A stretch of 64,000 nt of DNA from Chthonobacter albigriseus (GCF_013839445.1 NZ_JACDIT010000003.1:186001-250000); one strand, 5' to 3'; positions 7,850 to 16,703 are shown, numbered from the stretch's first letter. The notes: a model not told the origin generated them from the letters alone. Translations and numbers: made by a program.

Positions 7850-8914
7850 TCAGCCGAACTTCGGGTCCAGGCTGCCGCTCTTGTAGCGCTTGGCCATCTC
7901 AGACAGCGGGATCGGCTTGATCTTCGGCGCGTGGCCGGCGGTGCCGAATTCCTCGAAGCGCTGCTTGCAGAGCTTCGTCATCGCCTCCATCGCCGGCTTC
8001 AGGTACTTGCGCGGGTCGAACTCGCTGGGGTTCTCCGCGAACACCTTGCGGATCGCGCCGGTCAGCGCCATGCGGTTGTCGGTGTCGATGTTGATCTTCC
8101 GCACGCCGTGCTTGATGCCGCGCTGGATCTCTTCCACCGGCACGCCCCAGGTCGGCTTCATCTGCCCGCCGTACTTGTTGATGATCTCCTGCAGATCCTC
8201 CGGCACCGACGACGAGCCGTGCATGACGAGGTGCATGTTCGGCAGACGACGGTGGATCTCCTCGATCACGTTCATCGCCAGCACCGCGCCGTCCGGCTTG
8301 CGGGTGAACTTGTAGGCGCCGTGGCTGGTGCCCATGGCGACGGCCAGCGCGTCCACCTTGGTGTCCTTGACGAACTGCACCGCCTGCTCCGGATCGGTCA
8401 GCAGCTGGTCGTGGCTGAGCACGCCCTCCGCGCCGTGGCCGTCCTCCTTCTCGCCCATGCCGCTCTCCAGCGAGCCGAGCACGCCGATCTCGCCCTCCAC
8501 CGACACGCCGCCCCAATGGGCCATGTCGACCACGCGGCGGGTGATCCCGGCGTTGTAGTCGTAGTCGGCCGGCGTCTTGCCGTCGTCCTTGAGCGACCCG
8601 TCCATCATCACCGAGGTGAAGCCGAACTGGATCGCCGTCACGCAGGTGGCTTCGTTGTTGCCGTGGTCCAGGTGCATGCAGATCGGGATGTCGGGGTACA
8701 CCTCGACCAGGCCGTCGATCAGCTTGGCCAGCACCACGTCGTTGGCGTAGGCGCGCGCGCCGCGGCTCGCCTGGATGATCACCGGCGACTGCGTCTCGGC
8801 CGCGGCGACCATGATCGCCAGCCCCTGCTCCATGTTGTTGATGTTGAACGCCGGCACGCCGTAGCCGTATTCCGCGGCGTGGTCGAGCAGCTGACGTAGG
8901 GTGATGCGGGCCAT
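7850..8914 (-). CDS. cbbA: Fructose-bisphosphate aldolase, class II (Calvin type)
   Basis: A 354-residue metal-dependent aldolase joining dihydroxyacetone phosphate with glyceraldehyde-3-phosphate or erythrose-4-phosphate. Recognisable are the start [22 protein letters not shown], the Zn-ligand segment [10 protein letters not shown] near residues 78-87, the [11 protein letters not shown] block and the C-terminal [11 protein letters not shown]. Length is normal for CbbA/FbaA. The chosen ATG has AAGGA upstream; the longer frame adds an N-terminus unlike the family. It is the last gene of the cbbF-cbbP-cbbA unit; no transketolase (cbbT) intervenes. Confidence 0.93.
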   Translation of the reverse strand: MARITLRQLLDHAAEYGYGVPAFNINNMEQGLAIMVAAAETQSPVIIQASRGARAYANDVVLAKLIDGLVEVYPDIPICMHLDHGNNEATCVTAIQFGFTSVMMDGSLKDDGKTPADYDYNAGITRRVVDMAHWGGVSVEGEIGVLGSLESGMGEKEDGHGAEGVLSHDQLLTDPEQAVQFVKDTKVDALAVAMGTSHGAYKFTRKPDGAVLAMNVIEEIHRRLPNMHLVMHGSSSVPEDLQEIINKYGGQMKPTWGVPVEEIQRGIKHGVRKINIDTDNRMALTGAIRKVFAENPSEFDPRKYLKPAMEAMTKLCKQRFEEFGTAGHAPKIKPIPLSEMAKRYKSGSLDPKFG

Positions 8915-9048
8915 GGATCGTCCTTCTCGAAACGGACCCGCTACGCAAGAACCAGGGTCCGATGGTCGGCAACCGGCGGCGCTCTCACGCACCGCAGCAC
9001 GAATGGCGAACTACCTACCGGCTTTTTGTTGCGATCAGAATAAGACCT

Positions 9049-9924
9049 TCAGATCAGTCGGTGTTTGCGCTCGATCAGCCGCATGATCTTCGGTGTCAGG
9101 ATCAGTTGCATGGCAAGTTCCATCTTGTTGCCGGGCACCACGATGGAGTTGGCCCGCGACATGAAGCTGCCGTGGATCATCGAGAGCAGGTATGGAAAAT
9201 CGATGCCGCGCGGGTTCTTGAAGCGGATCACCACCATCGATTCGTCCGGTGTCGGAATCCACCGGGCGATGAACGGGTTGGAGGTGTCCACCGTCGGGAC
9301 GCGCTGGAAGTTGATGTCGGTGTGGGTGAACTGCGGGCAGATGTAGTTCACATAGTCCGGCATCCGCCGGAGGATCGTCTGCGTCACGTCCTCGGTGGAA
9401 TAGCCGCGGGTCTCCTTGTCCCGGTGGATCTTCTGGATCCATTCCAGGTTGATGACTGGCACCACGCCGACCTTGAGGTCCGCATACTGCGCCGTGTTGA
9501 TGGTGTCCGTGATGCAGGCTCCGTGCAGGCCTTCATAGAACAGCACGTCGGTTCCGGCTTCGAAGTCCTCCCAGGGCGTGAAGGTGCCCTGCGGCGCGCC
9601 GATCTGCTCCTCCTCGTGGAAGTCGTGGATGTAACGCCGGGTGCGGCCATGCCCGGTGGCGGCGTAGGTACGGAAAACCTCTTCCAGCTCGTCCAGGAGA
9701 TTGCAGTCCGGACCGAAGTGGCTGAACGTCGGATTGCCCCGTGCCAGTTCCTCCGCCGTCCGGATCTTCATCTCCGTCCGGTCGTAGCGATGGAAGGCGT
9801 CGCCCTCGATATAGGCCGCCTTGATCCCCTCGCGCCGGAAGATCTGCTCGAACGTGTTGCGGACCGACGTCGTGCCGGCTCCGGACGAGCCGGTGACGGC
9901 AATGATCGGGTGGCGCTCAGACAT
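9049..9924 (-). CDS. cbbP: Phosphoribulokinase
   Basis: A 291-residue kinase that phosphorylates ribulose-5-phosphate to ribulose-1,5-bisphosphate, the RuBisCO substrate. This step is specific to the Calvin cycle. The P-loop GSSGAGTT is at residues 12-19; EGDAFHRYDR (catalytic Asp region) and FYEGLHGA (Walker B-like) follow. Length and motifs match the octameric bacterial class. Its presence argues for a functional Calvin cycle even though RuBisCO is not in the window. It lies 55 nt after cbbF. Confidence 0.95.
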   Translation of the reverse strand: MSERHPIIAVTGSSGAGTTSVRNTFEQIFRREGIKAAYIEGDAFHRYDRTEMKIRTAEELARGNPTFSHFGPDCNLLDELEEVFRTYAATGHGRTRRYIHDFHEEEQIGAPQGTFTPWEDFEAGTDVLFYEGLHGACITDTINTAQYADLKVGVVPVINLEWIQKIHRDKETRGYSTEDVTQTILRRMPDYVNYICPQFTHTDINFQRVPTVDTSNPFIARWIPTPDESMVVIRFKNPRGIDFPYLLSMIHGSFMSRANSIVVPGNKMELAMQLILTPKIMRLIERKHRLI

Positions 9925-9979
9925 CCCCCTTCAGGCCCCGTTCCTCTGGCGGCTGTGCGACGCCGCGCTCTGTCTTGAA

Positions 9980-11035
9980 TCAGGCCCTGAACAGGCCGCG
10001 ATAGGCGAACAGCGGCGAATGCGCCCCGAGCGCATCCGGATCCGCCTCGTAGTGCTCGATCCGCAGCACCTCTTGGGCAGCACCGAAGATCAGCCCCGTC
10101 CGCTGGTGCAGGTCCGTCGGCACCAGATCGAGCACGCGCGTGGTGCCGGTGGTCGCCCGTCCGCCCGCCTGCTCGATCAGGTAGGCGATCGGATTGGCTT
10201 CGTAGACGAGCCTGAGCCGGCCGTTGGCGTAGCCCTTGCGCTGGTCGCCGGGGTAGAGGAACACCCCGCCCCGCTGCAGGATGCGGGTGGTCTCCGCCAC
10301 CAGCGAAGCCACCCAGCGCATGTTGAAGTCCTTCTCGCGCGGGCCGTCCGCCCCGGCGAGGCAGTCGTCGACATAGCGGCGGATCCCGCGCGACCAGTGC
10401 CGGTAGTTCGAGGCGTTCACCGCGAACTCGTTGGTCTCCTCCGGGATGTCGGACAGATCGGTGCGCAGGAAGAAGGTGCCGGAGGCCCGGTCCAGCGTGA
10501 ACACCTCCACGCCCTCGCCCACCGAAAACACGATGTCCGTGTGCGGGCCGTAGATCACGTATCCGGCGGCGAGCTGCTTGCTGCCCGGCTGCAGGAACGG
10601 GTTTCCGTCCTCCACCATCGGCAGCACCGAGAAGATGGTGCCGATCGAAACGTTGGTGTCGATGTTGGACGACCCGTCCAACGGATCGGTCGCAACCGCC
10701 ACCAGACCGTTCGGGTTGAGGAGTTCAACCTCCTCCGCCTCTTCCGAGCCGACCGCGGCGATCGCCCCGCCCTTCAGGGCATGGATGACCAGCTCGTGCG
10801 CCTTGACGTCGAGCGCCTTCTGCGCGTCGCCGCCCAAGTTGGCGCCGACGACATCCGCGTGTCCCTTGTCGTGCGGGCCTTGCGCCACCAGCGCCCCGAG
10901 GGCGCGGCCGGCTTCCGCGATGCCTTCCACGGCCCTGGCGACCGCCCGGCGTTGAGGGTCTTCACCCGCCCAGATCTCAAGGTAGGCCCGCAGGCTCCAG
11001 TCCACGGCTCGGTCAGCGGCCCGATCCACGACCAT
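9980..11035 (-). CDS. cbbF: Fructose-1,6-bisphosphatase, class I
   Basis: A 351-residue phosphatase that removes the 1-phosphate of fructose-1,6-bisphosphate (and often of sedoheptulose-1,7-bisphosphate). The metal-binding signature ATDPLDGSSNIDTN is near residues 113-126, followed by YVIYGPHTDIVF and the C-terminal substrate-binding segment EQAGGRATTG. The start at 11035 (MVVDRAADRA) has GAGGAGGG upstream and was preferred to the longer frame, which runs into the regulatory region. First gene of the cbbF-cbbP-cbbA transcript, divergent from cbbR. Confidence 0.93.
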   Translation of the reverse strand: MVVDRAADRAVDWSLRAYLEIWAGEDPQRRAVARAVEGIAEAGRALGALVAQGPHDKGHADVVGANLGGDAQKALDVKAHELVIHALKGGAIAAVGSEEAEEVELLNPNGLVAVATDPLDGSSNIDTNVSIGTIFSVLPMVEDGNPFLQPGSKQLAAGYVIYGPHTDIVFSVGEGVEVFTLDRASGTFFLRTDLSDIPEETNEFAVNASNYRHWSRGIRRYVDDCLAGADGPREKDFNMRWVASLVAETTRILQRGGVFLYPGDQRKGYANGRLRLVYEANPIAYLIEQAGGRATTGTTRVLDLVPTDLHQRTGLIFGAAQEVLRIEHYEADPDALGAHSPLFAYRGLFRA

Positions 11036-11169
11036 GCGTGTTCCCTCCTCGCATCGTGCCCCGAACCGGAGATTGGTCCTTGAAGGCGCTCCTGTCGAGC
11101 TATCGATGCGTCGCAGGTGATGATCGACCACGAAGACATGGCCGCGACAAGACGCCAGGGAAAATTTAA

Positions 11170-11189
11170 TGAAACGAGGTTACACTTCA
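11170..11189. promoter_or_regulatory. Candidate CbbR (LysR-type) binding site
   Basis: In the 208-nt gap between the divergent cbbF and cbbR genes there is an imperfect dyad TGAA-N12-TTCA at 11170-11189 that contains the T-N11-A arrangement (T at 11170, A at 11182) expected for LysR-type regulators. It lies in the most AT-rich part of the gap. CbbR normally binds such a site to activate the cbb operon and regulate itself. The assignment rests on pattern and position only. Confidence 0.4.
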
Positions 11190-11243
11190 AAAAAGCTGAA
11201 AGGGTGACCTGGCCCGAGAAACCGGGCGCCCAGGAGGATCCCC

Positions 11244-12167
11244 ATGCGCCATACCACGCTGAAGCAGCTGCGCTCGCTGGCCGCCGTCATCCGGACCGGC
11301 ACGGTCACCGCTGCATCCAACGAGATGAACGTGACGCCGCCCGCCATCACCGCCCAGGTGAAGGCGCTCGAGGACCTCGTCGGCATCCCCTTGATCGAAC
11401 GCGTCGGTGACCGCTTCAAGCCTACCGCCGCCGGCGAAGAGATCGCCACCACCCTCGCCCGTATCGAAGCGCTTCTGTCCGAATGCGGCGACGCGCTCGC
11501 CGAGCTGAAGGACGCCGGATCCGGGAAGGTGGCGATCGGCGTCGTCTCCACGGCCAAGTACTTCGCGCCCAAGGCCATCGCGGCCTTTCGCCGGGAGCGC
11601 CCGCGCGTCGACATCCGCCTCTTTGTCGGCAACCGCGAGGAGCTGATCCACGCGCTGAAGAACTACGAGATCGACCTCGCCATCATGGGTCGCCCGCCGC
11701 GGGAGTTCGAGGTGGAGGCCAAGAGCATCGGCGACCATCCCCAGGTGATCATCGCCGCGCCCGACCACCCGCTGGCCGACCGGGACGACGAGATCGATCC
11801 GACGGAACTTGCCAACGAAACCTTCCTCGTCCGCGAGGACGGCTCGGGCACGCGCACCTCCTTCGAGGCCTTCATGGTGGACGTCTTCCACCAGCGCCCG
11901 CCCCACGAGATCGAGATGAGCTCCAACGAGACCATCAAGCAGGCCGTCATGGCTGGTCTCGGCATCGCCTTCATCTCCGCCCACACGATCGCGCTCGAGG
12001 TGGAGATCGGCCAGTTGAAGATCCTGAAGGTGAAGGGCCTGCCGATCCGCCGGCAGTGGTTCGTCGTCCGCCGCACCGAGAAGCGCCTGCTGCCCGCCGC
12101 CACCGCGCTCCGCGACTTCTGGATGAACAAGGGCGGCAGTTTCCTGCCGAAGGTTCCGGGGCTCTGA
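11244..12167 (+). CDS. cbbR: CbbR, LysR-family regulator of the Calvin-cycle operon
   Basis: A 307-residue LysR-type regulator. The winged helix-turn-helix is at residues 1-60 (HTTLKQLRSLAAVIRTGTVTA, then TPPAITAQVKALED), followed by a periplasmic-binding-protein-like effector domain. The order, divergent from cbbF, is the standard arrangement for CbbR, which activates cbb transcription in response to metabolites such as RuBP or PEP. AGGAGGATCCCC precedes the ATG. Family membership is certain; the CbbR identity comes from context plus the N-terminal sequence. Confidence 0.88.
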   Translation: MRHTTLKQLRSLAAVIRTGTVTAASNEMNVTPPAITAQVKALEDLVGIPLIERVGDRFKPTAAGEEIATTLARIEALLSECGDALAELKDAGSGKVAIGVVSTAKYFAPKAIAAFRRERPRVDIRLFVGNREELIHALKNYEIDLAIMGRPPREFEVEAKSIGDHPQVIIAAPDHPLADRDDEIDPTELANETFLVREDGSGTRTSFEAFMVDVFHQRPPHEIEMSSNETIKQAVMAGLGIAFISAHTIALEVEIGQLKILKVKGLPIRRQWFVVRRTEKRLLPAATALRDFWMNKGGSFLPKVPGL

Positions 12168-12209
12168 CCACGGCTCCGGCCACCCGCCGGTCCCAGCCAC
12201 CCGCGCGGT

Positions 12210-12782
12210 TCACCACCGCTCGGGCAGCTCCACGGGTTCGCCCGACACGAGATCGATCAGCGCCTTCAGGCTCTTGAACTCGTTGCAGCCGTCGCTGAAC
12301 GCACCGTCGGAGAACGTGAGTTCCACGCGCCGACACTCCATGCGCAGCCGCTCCAGCGTCTCGATCGCCTCCACGAAGCGGCCGGTCTCCACATAGGCCT
12401 CGCCCAGATACTCCAGCGCCGCCCGGTTGTGCGGGTTGAGCTGCAGAGAGCGGCCGTAGGCGAACAGCGATGCTTCGTACTTGCGCATCTTTCGGTGGGC
12501 GAAGCCGAGCCGGGCCCACGCATTGTCGTGGTGCGGGCGCTTGGAGACCACCTGCGCCATGTGCTTGACGACGCCGGCCCAGTCCTCCTTCTCCCACGCC
12601 TCCATCCCGGCGGCGTAGTCCTTGTCGCCGGATGGCGCGCGAGGGCTCATGTCGCCGCTGAAGACGGCGGCGGCGGGCGTCGGCGCGAGCCCCGTGCAGA
12701 CAGCGGCCGTCAGGCCAGCCACCACCGCCAAGGCACGCCAGGCGGCCCTGCCGTCGCGAAGTTTGACATCACTATGCGGCAT
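12210..12782 (-). CDS. Exported tetratricopeptide-repeat protein
   Basis: A 190-residue protein with a Sec-type signal (hydrophobic WRALAVVAGLTAAVCTGLA, cleavage probably after APTPAAA near residue 39) and about three TPR-like helical hairpins (residues ~55-155; e.g. DNAWARLGFAHRKMRKYEAS and NRAALEYLGEAYVETGRFVE). GGAGGGG supports the start at 12782. TPR proteins act as scaffolds for complexes; this one lies near pqq genes, but no partner can be named. It converges with cbbR, 42 nt apart. Confidence 0.75.
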   Translation of the reverse strand: MPHSDVKLRDGRAAWRALAVVAGLTAAVCTGLAPTPAAAVFSGDMSPRAPSGDKDYAAGMEAWEKEDWAGVVKHMAQVVSKRPHHDNAWARLGFAHRKMRKYEASLFAYGRSLQLNPHNRAALEYLGEAYVETGRFVEAIETLERLRMECRRVELTFSDGAFSDGCNEFKSLKALIDLVSGEPVELPERW

Positions 12783-12994
12783 GCCTCGTTCCCCTCCTCG
12801 CGGGTCACGAACATGTCTACGCGTGGGAACTCCTCCCGGATCACGCAATTTCTACTGGGACTGATCCGGTTTCGCGGCGTATCTGTATAAGAACGGGCGA
12901 GCGAAAGCCGTTCACAACGGCACCTTCGTCTAGGCCGGATTGCAGCTCGAGCCGAGAAAAAAACTATAGAAACCTAGATGGACGAGGAAATGAC

Positions 12995-13207
12995 ATGACA
13001 CCTCTCAGTGTCCTACTCTATGTCTGCCTTTTATCGGATCCCAACCAGTGCGAAGAGCGGCGTCTGCCCATCTCCGACGTCGGCAGCATCGGCCAGTGCA
13101 TGTTCTGGGCCCAGACCGCCATCGCGGAGTGGTCGGGAACTCACCCGAAGTACAAGATCATCCGTTGGAAGTGCGGCTACGCCAAACTCGACGAGGAGCC
13201 GATCTGA
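12995..13207 (+). CDS. Small cysteine-containing protein, function unknown
   Basis: A 70-residue protein beginning MTPLSVLLYVCLLSDPNQCE, with a short hydrophobic N-terminus and four cysteines (residues 11, 19, 35 and 59) plus several Trp and Tyr. GAGGAAATGAC precedes the ATG. The pattern suggests a small exported or membrane-near protein stabilised by disulfides, though the hydrophobic stretch is short for a signal peptide. The 212-nt gap upstream is AT-richer (GTATAAG, AAACTATAGAAA), consistent with its own promoter. It faces the end of pqqE; a link to PQQ is not shown. Confidence 0.6.
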   Translation: MTPLSVLLYVCLLSDPNQCEERRLPISDVGSIGQCMFWAQTAIAEWSGTHPKYKIIRWKCGYAKLDEEPI

Positions 13208-13223
13208 GTTGCTGCGAACAGTT

Positions 13224-13260
13224 CGAGCGCGCAACGTCTCCGTTACGCGCTCGTCTTGTC
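13224..13260. terminator. Hairpin between converging small gene and pqqE
   Basis: CGAGCGCG at 13224-13231 pairs with CGCGCTCG at 13246-13253, and AACG with CGTT inside, with one C/A mismatch and a TCTC loop. Downstream on the plus strand is TCTTGTC. It lies between the stop of the small plus-strand gene and the stop of pqqE, so it may serve both directions. Confidence 0.5.
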
Positions 13261-13285
13261 CCCGCCGCCCCTGCCACACGAGCCT

Positions 13286-14410
13286 TTACATGATCCTGTA
13301 TTCGTAGCCGGGGATCTCGCCGGTCTCGCTCTCCGCTTCCACAAGCGTGCGGATCGTCTCGCGGAACGGGCTCTTGTGGCACATCGGATCGGTGGCCGAG
13401 GCATCGCCGGCGTAGGCCATAGCCTGGCAGCGGCAGCCGCCGAAGTCCGCCTCCTTGCGCTCGCACGAGCGGCAGGGCTCAGGCATCCAGTCCGTCCCGC
13501 GGTAGGCGTTGAACGACGAGCTCTCGTTCCAGATCCACGCGAGCGGCTTGTCGCGGACCGTTTCGAACGTCAGGTGCGGGATGGTCGCGGCCGCGTGGCA
13601 GGGAAGCACCTTGCCGTTGGGCTCGATGTTGATGCCCACCCGGCCCCATCCGCCCATGCAGGCCTTCGGGTAGATCGAGTGGTGGTCCGGCGGCACGTAG
13701 TCGATCACAAGCAGGCCCTTCAGCCGCTCCCGCTCCTCCATCACCACGCGCGTGCATTCGTCGACCATCGCGCGGGTCGGCACCAGCGCGGCGCGGTTCT
13801 TCACCGCCCAGCCGTGGATCTGCGTGTTGGCGATCTCGATGCGCCGGGCGCCCAGCGTGACGGCAAGCGCGATCGTCTCCCGCGTCTTGTGCAGGTTGCG
13901 CCGGTGCATCACCGCGTTGACCGTCAGCGGCAGGCCTTCCGCCTTGATCCACGCCGCGACCTTCATCTTGTGCTCGAACCCGCCCCGGTAGCCGCCGATC
14001 AGGTCGGCCATCTCGGAATCCGTGCCCTGAAGCGAGAGCTGGACGTGATCGAGCCCGCGCGCGGACAGATCCTTCACGCGCGCCTCGGTGAGGCCCACTC
14101 CCGACGTGATCAGGTTGGTGTAGAGCCCCGCCTCGCGGGCGATGCTGACCAGCTCCTCCAGGTCGCGCCGCGCCGCCGGCTCGCCGCCCGAGAAGTGGAC
14201 ATGCAGCACGCCCATGGCCGCCGCCTGCTTCAGGACGCTCGCCCACTCCTCGGTGGAGAGCTCCTCGTTGCGCTTCACCAGCTCCAACGGGTTGGAGCAA
14301 TAGGGGCACTTCAGCGGACAGCGATGGGTCAGCTCGGCGAGCATGGCCATCGGCGGCGGTACACGCCGTGCGGCCTTCTGCACCTCTTCGGCAACGACGG
14401 GCGCGTTCAT
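13286..14410 (-). CDS. pqqE: PqqA peptide cyclase (radical SAM)
   Basis: A 374-residue radical-SAM enzyme that, with PqqD, joins the Glu and Tyr side chains of PqqA, the first step of PQQ synthesis. The SAM [4Fe-4S] cysteines are C31, C35 and C38 in HRCPLKCPYCSN. A C-terminal SPASM-type region carries further Cys (e.g. PCRSCERKEADFGGCRCQA). Length is normal. The ATG overlaps the pqqD stop by 4 nt, implying translational coupling with its chaperone. It is the last gene of the operon. Confidence 0.96.
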   Translation of the reverse strand: MNAPVVAEEVQKAARRVPPPMAMLAELTHRCPLKCPYCSNPLELVKRNEELSTEEWASVLKQAAAMGVLHVHFSGGEPAARRDLEELVSIAREAGLYTNLITSGVGLTEARVKDLSARGLDHVQLSLQGTDSEMADLIGGYRGGFEHKMKVAAWIKAEGLPLTVNAVMHRRNLHKTRETIALAVTLGARRIEIANTQIHGWAVKNRAALVPTRAMVDECTRVVMEERERLKGLLVIDYVPPDHHSIYPKACMGGWGRVGINIEPNGKVLPCHAAATIPHLTFETVRDKPLAWIWNESSSFNAYRGTDWMPEPCRSCERKEADFGGCRCQAMAYAGDASATDPMCHKSPFRETIRTLVEAESETGEIPGYEYRIM

Positions 14411-14706
14411 GGGCTCACCTCCAGCATCCGCTTGTCCATCAGGTCGACCAGCAGCCGCCGGACGTCACCGGCGATCTGGTCGCGCGGCGCGGCATACTTG
14501 GCCGCGAGGAGATCGACGATCTCGCCGAACGTCCGCGCGCCGTTCGTTTCCGCCAGGATGGCCGCGGCGATCGGGTCCATCCGCACGGCCCGCTCCGGCG
14601 CCAGCAGCATGTGCGTGTTGCGCGCCTCGTCGAAGCGAACGCGCACACCCCGCGGAAGCCGCGGGGTGGCCGTTTCGGGCAGTCTGTCTTCCGGCGTGCC
14701 GGTCAT
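14407..14706 (-). CDS. pqqD: PqqD, PqqA peptide chaperone
   Basis: A 99-residue RRE-domain protein that binds the PqqA precursor and presents it to PqqE. Family segments are HMLLAPERAVRMD near residues 32-44 and the C-terminal winged-helix-like part GEIVDLLAAKYAAPRDQI. The length is normal. It follows pqqC after 51 nt and overlaps pqqE by ATGA. No PqqC-PqqD fusion is present here, unlike in some methylotrophs. Confidence 0.93.
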   Translation of the reverse strand: MTGTPEDRLPETATPRLPRGVRVRFDEARNTHMLLAPERAVRMDPIAAAILAETNGARTFGEIVDLLAAKYAAPRDQIAGDVRRLLVDLMDKRMLEVSP

Positions 14707-14757
14707 GGATCGCCCTCTCCCGGTCCCCTGCGATAAGCGGGGACGCTCGTTGTCCGT

Positions 14758-15513
14758 TCAGGCCGCCGCGCTGAGATCGCGCATCCCCTCGCCCGGCCGC
14801 CACGCGCCCGGCGCCGGCATGCCCTCGACATAGGCCAGCCAAAGCGCGTCGAGCTGCGCCCAGAGCACTTCCGTCTTGAACGTCAAAGCGCCGAGCGCCG
14901 CCTGCTGCTGTTCTACGGTCCGCGCGTTGCGGCGGACGTAATCCAGCGCGAATTGCGCGTCGCGCGGCGCCTGGTCGAGCCGCCGCTTGAAGTAGGCGAC
15001 GACCTTGTCGTTGATGAAGTCGTAGTGGGTCAGCATTCCCGAGATCCGCTCCTCGTGGAGCTTCGGGGCGAACAGCTCGGTCAGCGACGAGGCCACCGCT
15101 TCCAGCAGTGTCTTGTCTCGCACGAAATGGAGGTACGCCTCGGTGGCGAAGCGCGTCGCCGGCAGCGCGCCGCGCCGTGCTGTCACGTAGTCGCGGTCGA
15201 AGCCCAGGCCGTCGGTCAGGACGAGCCAGCGCATGATGCCGCCTTCCTCCCCTTCCAGGCCGTCGTGGTCGGTGATGCGGTGCAGCCATTCCCGGCGCAG
15301 GTCACGATCCTCGCAGCGGGCCATCAGCGCGGCGTCCTTCTGCGGGATGATCGCCTGGTAGCAGTAGCGGTTCAGCGCCCACGCCTGCACCTGCTCCTTG
15401 GTGCACTGGCCGCCGTGCAGCTTTTTGTGGAAGGGGTGGAGGCTGTGATAGCGCTCCGCGCCGATCTGGCGGAGGGCGGCTTCCAGTTCGTCCGGGGTCA
15501 TCAGCTTGGTCAT
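14758..15513 (-). CDS. pqqC: Pyrroloquinoline-quinone synthase
   Basis: A 251-residue cofactor-less oxidase that closes the ring and performs the last eight-electron oxidation giving PQQ. Diagnostic segments include YHSLHPFHKKLHGG near residues 22-35, RYCYQAIIPQKDAALMAR and the His-rich active-site helix region ITDHDG. The ATG at 15513 overlaps the pqqB stop as ATGA, so the longer frame starting inside pqqB was rejected. Length agrees with the family (about 250 residues). Confidence 0.95.
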   Translation of the reverse strand: MTKLMTPDELEAALRQIGAERYHSLHPFHKKLHGGQCTKEQVQAWALNRYCYQAIIPQKDAALMARCEDRDLRREWLHRITDHDGLEGEEGGIMRWLVLTDGLGFDRDYVTARRGALPATRFATEAYLHFVRDKTLLEAVASSLTELFAPKLHEERISGMLTHYDFINDKVVAYFKRRLDQAPRDAQFALDYVRRNARTVEQQQAALGALTFKTEVLWAQLDALWLAYVEGMPAPGAWRPGEGMRDLSAAA

Positions 15514-16457
15514 GGATCGATTTCCATCCCGTCGTAACCGACTTCCCACCCCGCCTCCTCCACCGCCCGTCGCTCGGGCGATCCCTCCCGGAGGGCCGGG
15601 TTGGTGTTGTTGATGTGGACGAAGACCCGGCGCTTGACCGGGATCTCCGCGAAGGCCGCGATGGACCCGTCCGGTCCGCTCATAGCCATGTGCCCCATGC
15701 GCTGGCCGGTCTTGCCGCCGACTCCCTGCGCGATCATCTCGTCGTCCGTGTAGACCGTCCCGTCGAAGAGCACCGCATCGGCGCCGGCAAGCCGCTGGGC
15801 CAGCCGGTCCGTCATGCGGGCACAGCCCGGCACGTAGTAGACCCGGCCGCCGGTTGCGGCCTGCAGTTCCACGCCCACCGTCTGCTCGCCCTCCAGGTCG
15901 GTCGCCACCGTCTCCCCTTCGAGATAGAGCGGCACCTTGCCCGGCACGGGAAACAGCGTCGCCGTGACACCGGCGACCAGCTCGAACGGCGTCTCCAGCC
16001 GGATCGGCTCGAAACGCACAAGGGACCGGTCGAGCGCGCCGAAGATCGGATTGTCGTCGATCACGCGCAGGATCTCGGCAGTCCCCGCGACGCGGAACGC
16101 CTGCTTCTCGCGAAGCCCCAGCAACCCGGTCACGTGGTCGATGTCGCCGTTCGTCACGAGCACCGTGTCGATCGGGGTATCCCGCCCGCCGACGACCTCG
16201 CGGTCGCGCGGATGGAGCTGTGGCGTCCGGATAAGCTGGATGGTGATCTCGGGCGAAGCGTTGAGGATCGCCCAGCGGTCACCGTCGCTGCTGACCGCGA
16301 TCGACGATTGCGTCCGCGGCTTGAGGCTCGGATCCCCGCGTCTTGCGTCCGCGCAGTTCCGGCAGTTGCAGTTCCACTGGGGGAACCCGCCGCCCGCCGC
16401 CGCGCCCAGGACGAGAACGCGAAGCCGGCCAGCGGCTTCGCGCCCTTCACGCATCAT
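15510..16457 (-). CDS. pqqB: PqqB, metallo-beta-lactamase-fold oxygenase of PQQ synthesis
   Basis: A 315-residue metallo-hydrolase-fold protein that hydroxylates the Tyr of the cross-linked Glu-Tyr intermediate. The N-terminus RVLVLGAAAGGGFPQWNCNC is characteristic, as are the spaced Cys residues, DIDHVTGLLG in the metal region and VFVHINNTNP near the C-terminus. Two in-frame ATGs (16457 and 16454) are possible; the first is used. It lies 33 nt after pqqA and overlaps pqqC by 4 nt. Confidence 0.94.
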   Translation of the reverse strand: MMREGREAAGRLRVLVLGAAAGGGFPQWNCNCRNCADARRGDPSLKPRTQSSIAVSSDGDRWAILNASPEITIQLIRTPQLHPRDREVVGGRDTPIDTVLVTNGDIDHVTGLLGLREKQAFRVAGTAEILRVIDDNPIFGALDRSLVRFEPIRLETPFELVAGVTATLFPVPGKVPLYLEGETVATDLEGEQTVGVELQAATGGRVYYVPGCARMTDRLAQRLAGADAVLFDGTVYTDDEMIAQGVGGKTGQRMGHMAMSGPDGSIAAFAEIPVKRRVFVHINNTNPALREGSPERRAVEEAGWEVGYDGMEIDP

Positions 16458-16490
16458 GGGTCTCCGAAGAGGCGCGATGCGTCACGGAAA

Positions 16491-16568
16491 TCAGACTTCC
16501 GGCGGGAAGTACATGTTGATTTCCATGCCGACGCAGAGCTCTTCGATCTTGGGGCAAGTCCAGGCCAT
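16491..16568 (-). CDS. pqqA: PqqA, precursor peptide of PQQ
   Basis: A 25-residue peptide, MAWTCPKIEE...PPEV, that supplies the PQQ backbone. The Glu and Tyr that become PQQ are E16 and Y20 in the invariant EINMY, and V13-G14-M15 precede them as usual. GGAGGAAACT stands immediately before the ATG, giving very strong initiation as expected for a peptide needed in large amounts. It is the first gene of pqqABCDE. The variant Cys at residues 5 and 12 is tolerated in the family. Confidence 0.97.
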   Translation of the reverse strand: MAWTCPKIEELCVGMEINMYFPPEV

Positions 16569-16703
16569 AGTTTCCTCCATCAGATTGGCTGACCAGGGAA
16601 ACTTTCCCGATATCGCACTGCAACAGCAAATTAAATCGTTGTAATGGAGCGGCTGGGTTTCCCACTCCTTACCGTGAAATCCCGTAGATGCCGGGAATTC
16701 GGC

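Noticed and set aside
6916-7850. Hidden or degraded RuBisCO genes
   Set aside because: No segment on either strand resembles large- or small-subunit motifs; only two short unrelated genes are present.
13286-16568. A lasso- or RiPP-type system other than PQQ
   Set aside because: The radical SAM, RRE protein and precursor peptide are the standard PqqE, PqqD and PqqA, with pqqB and pqqC beside them.
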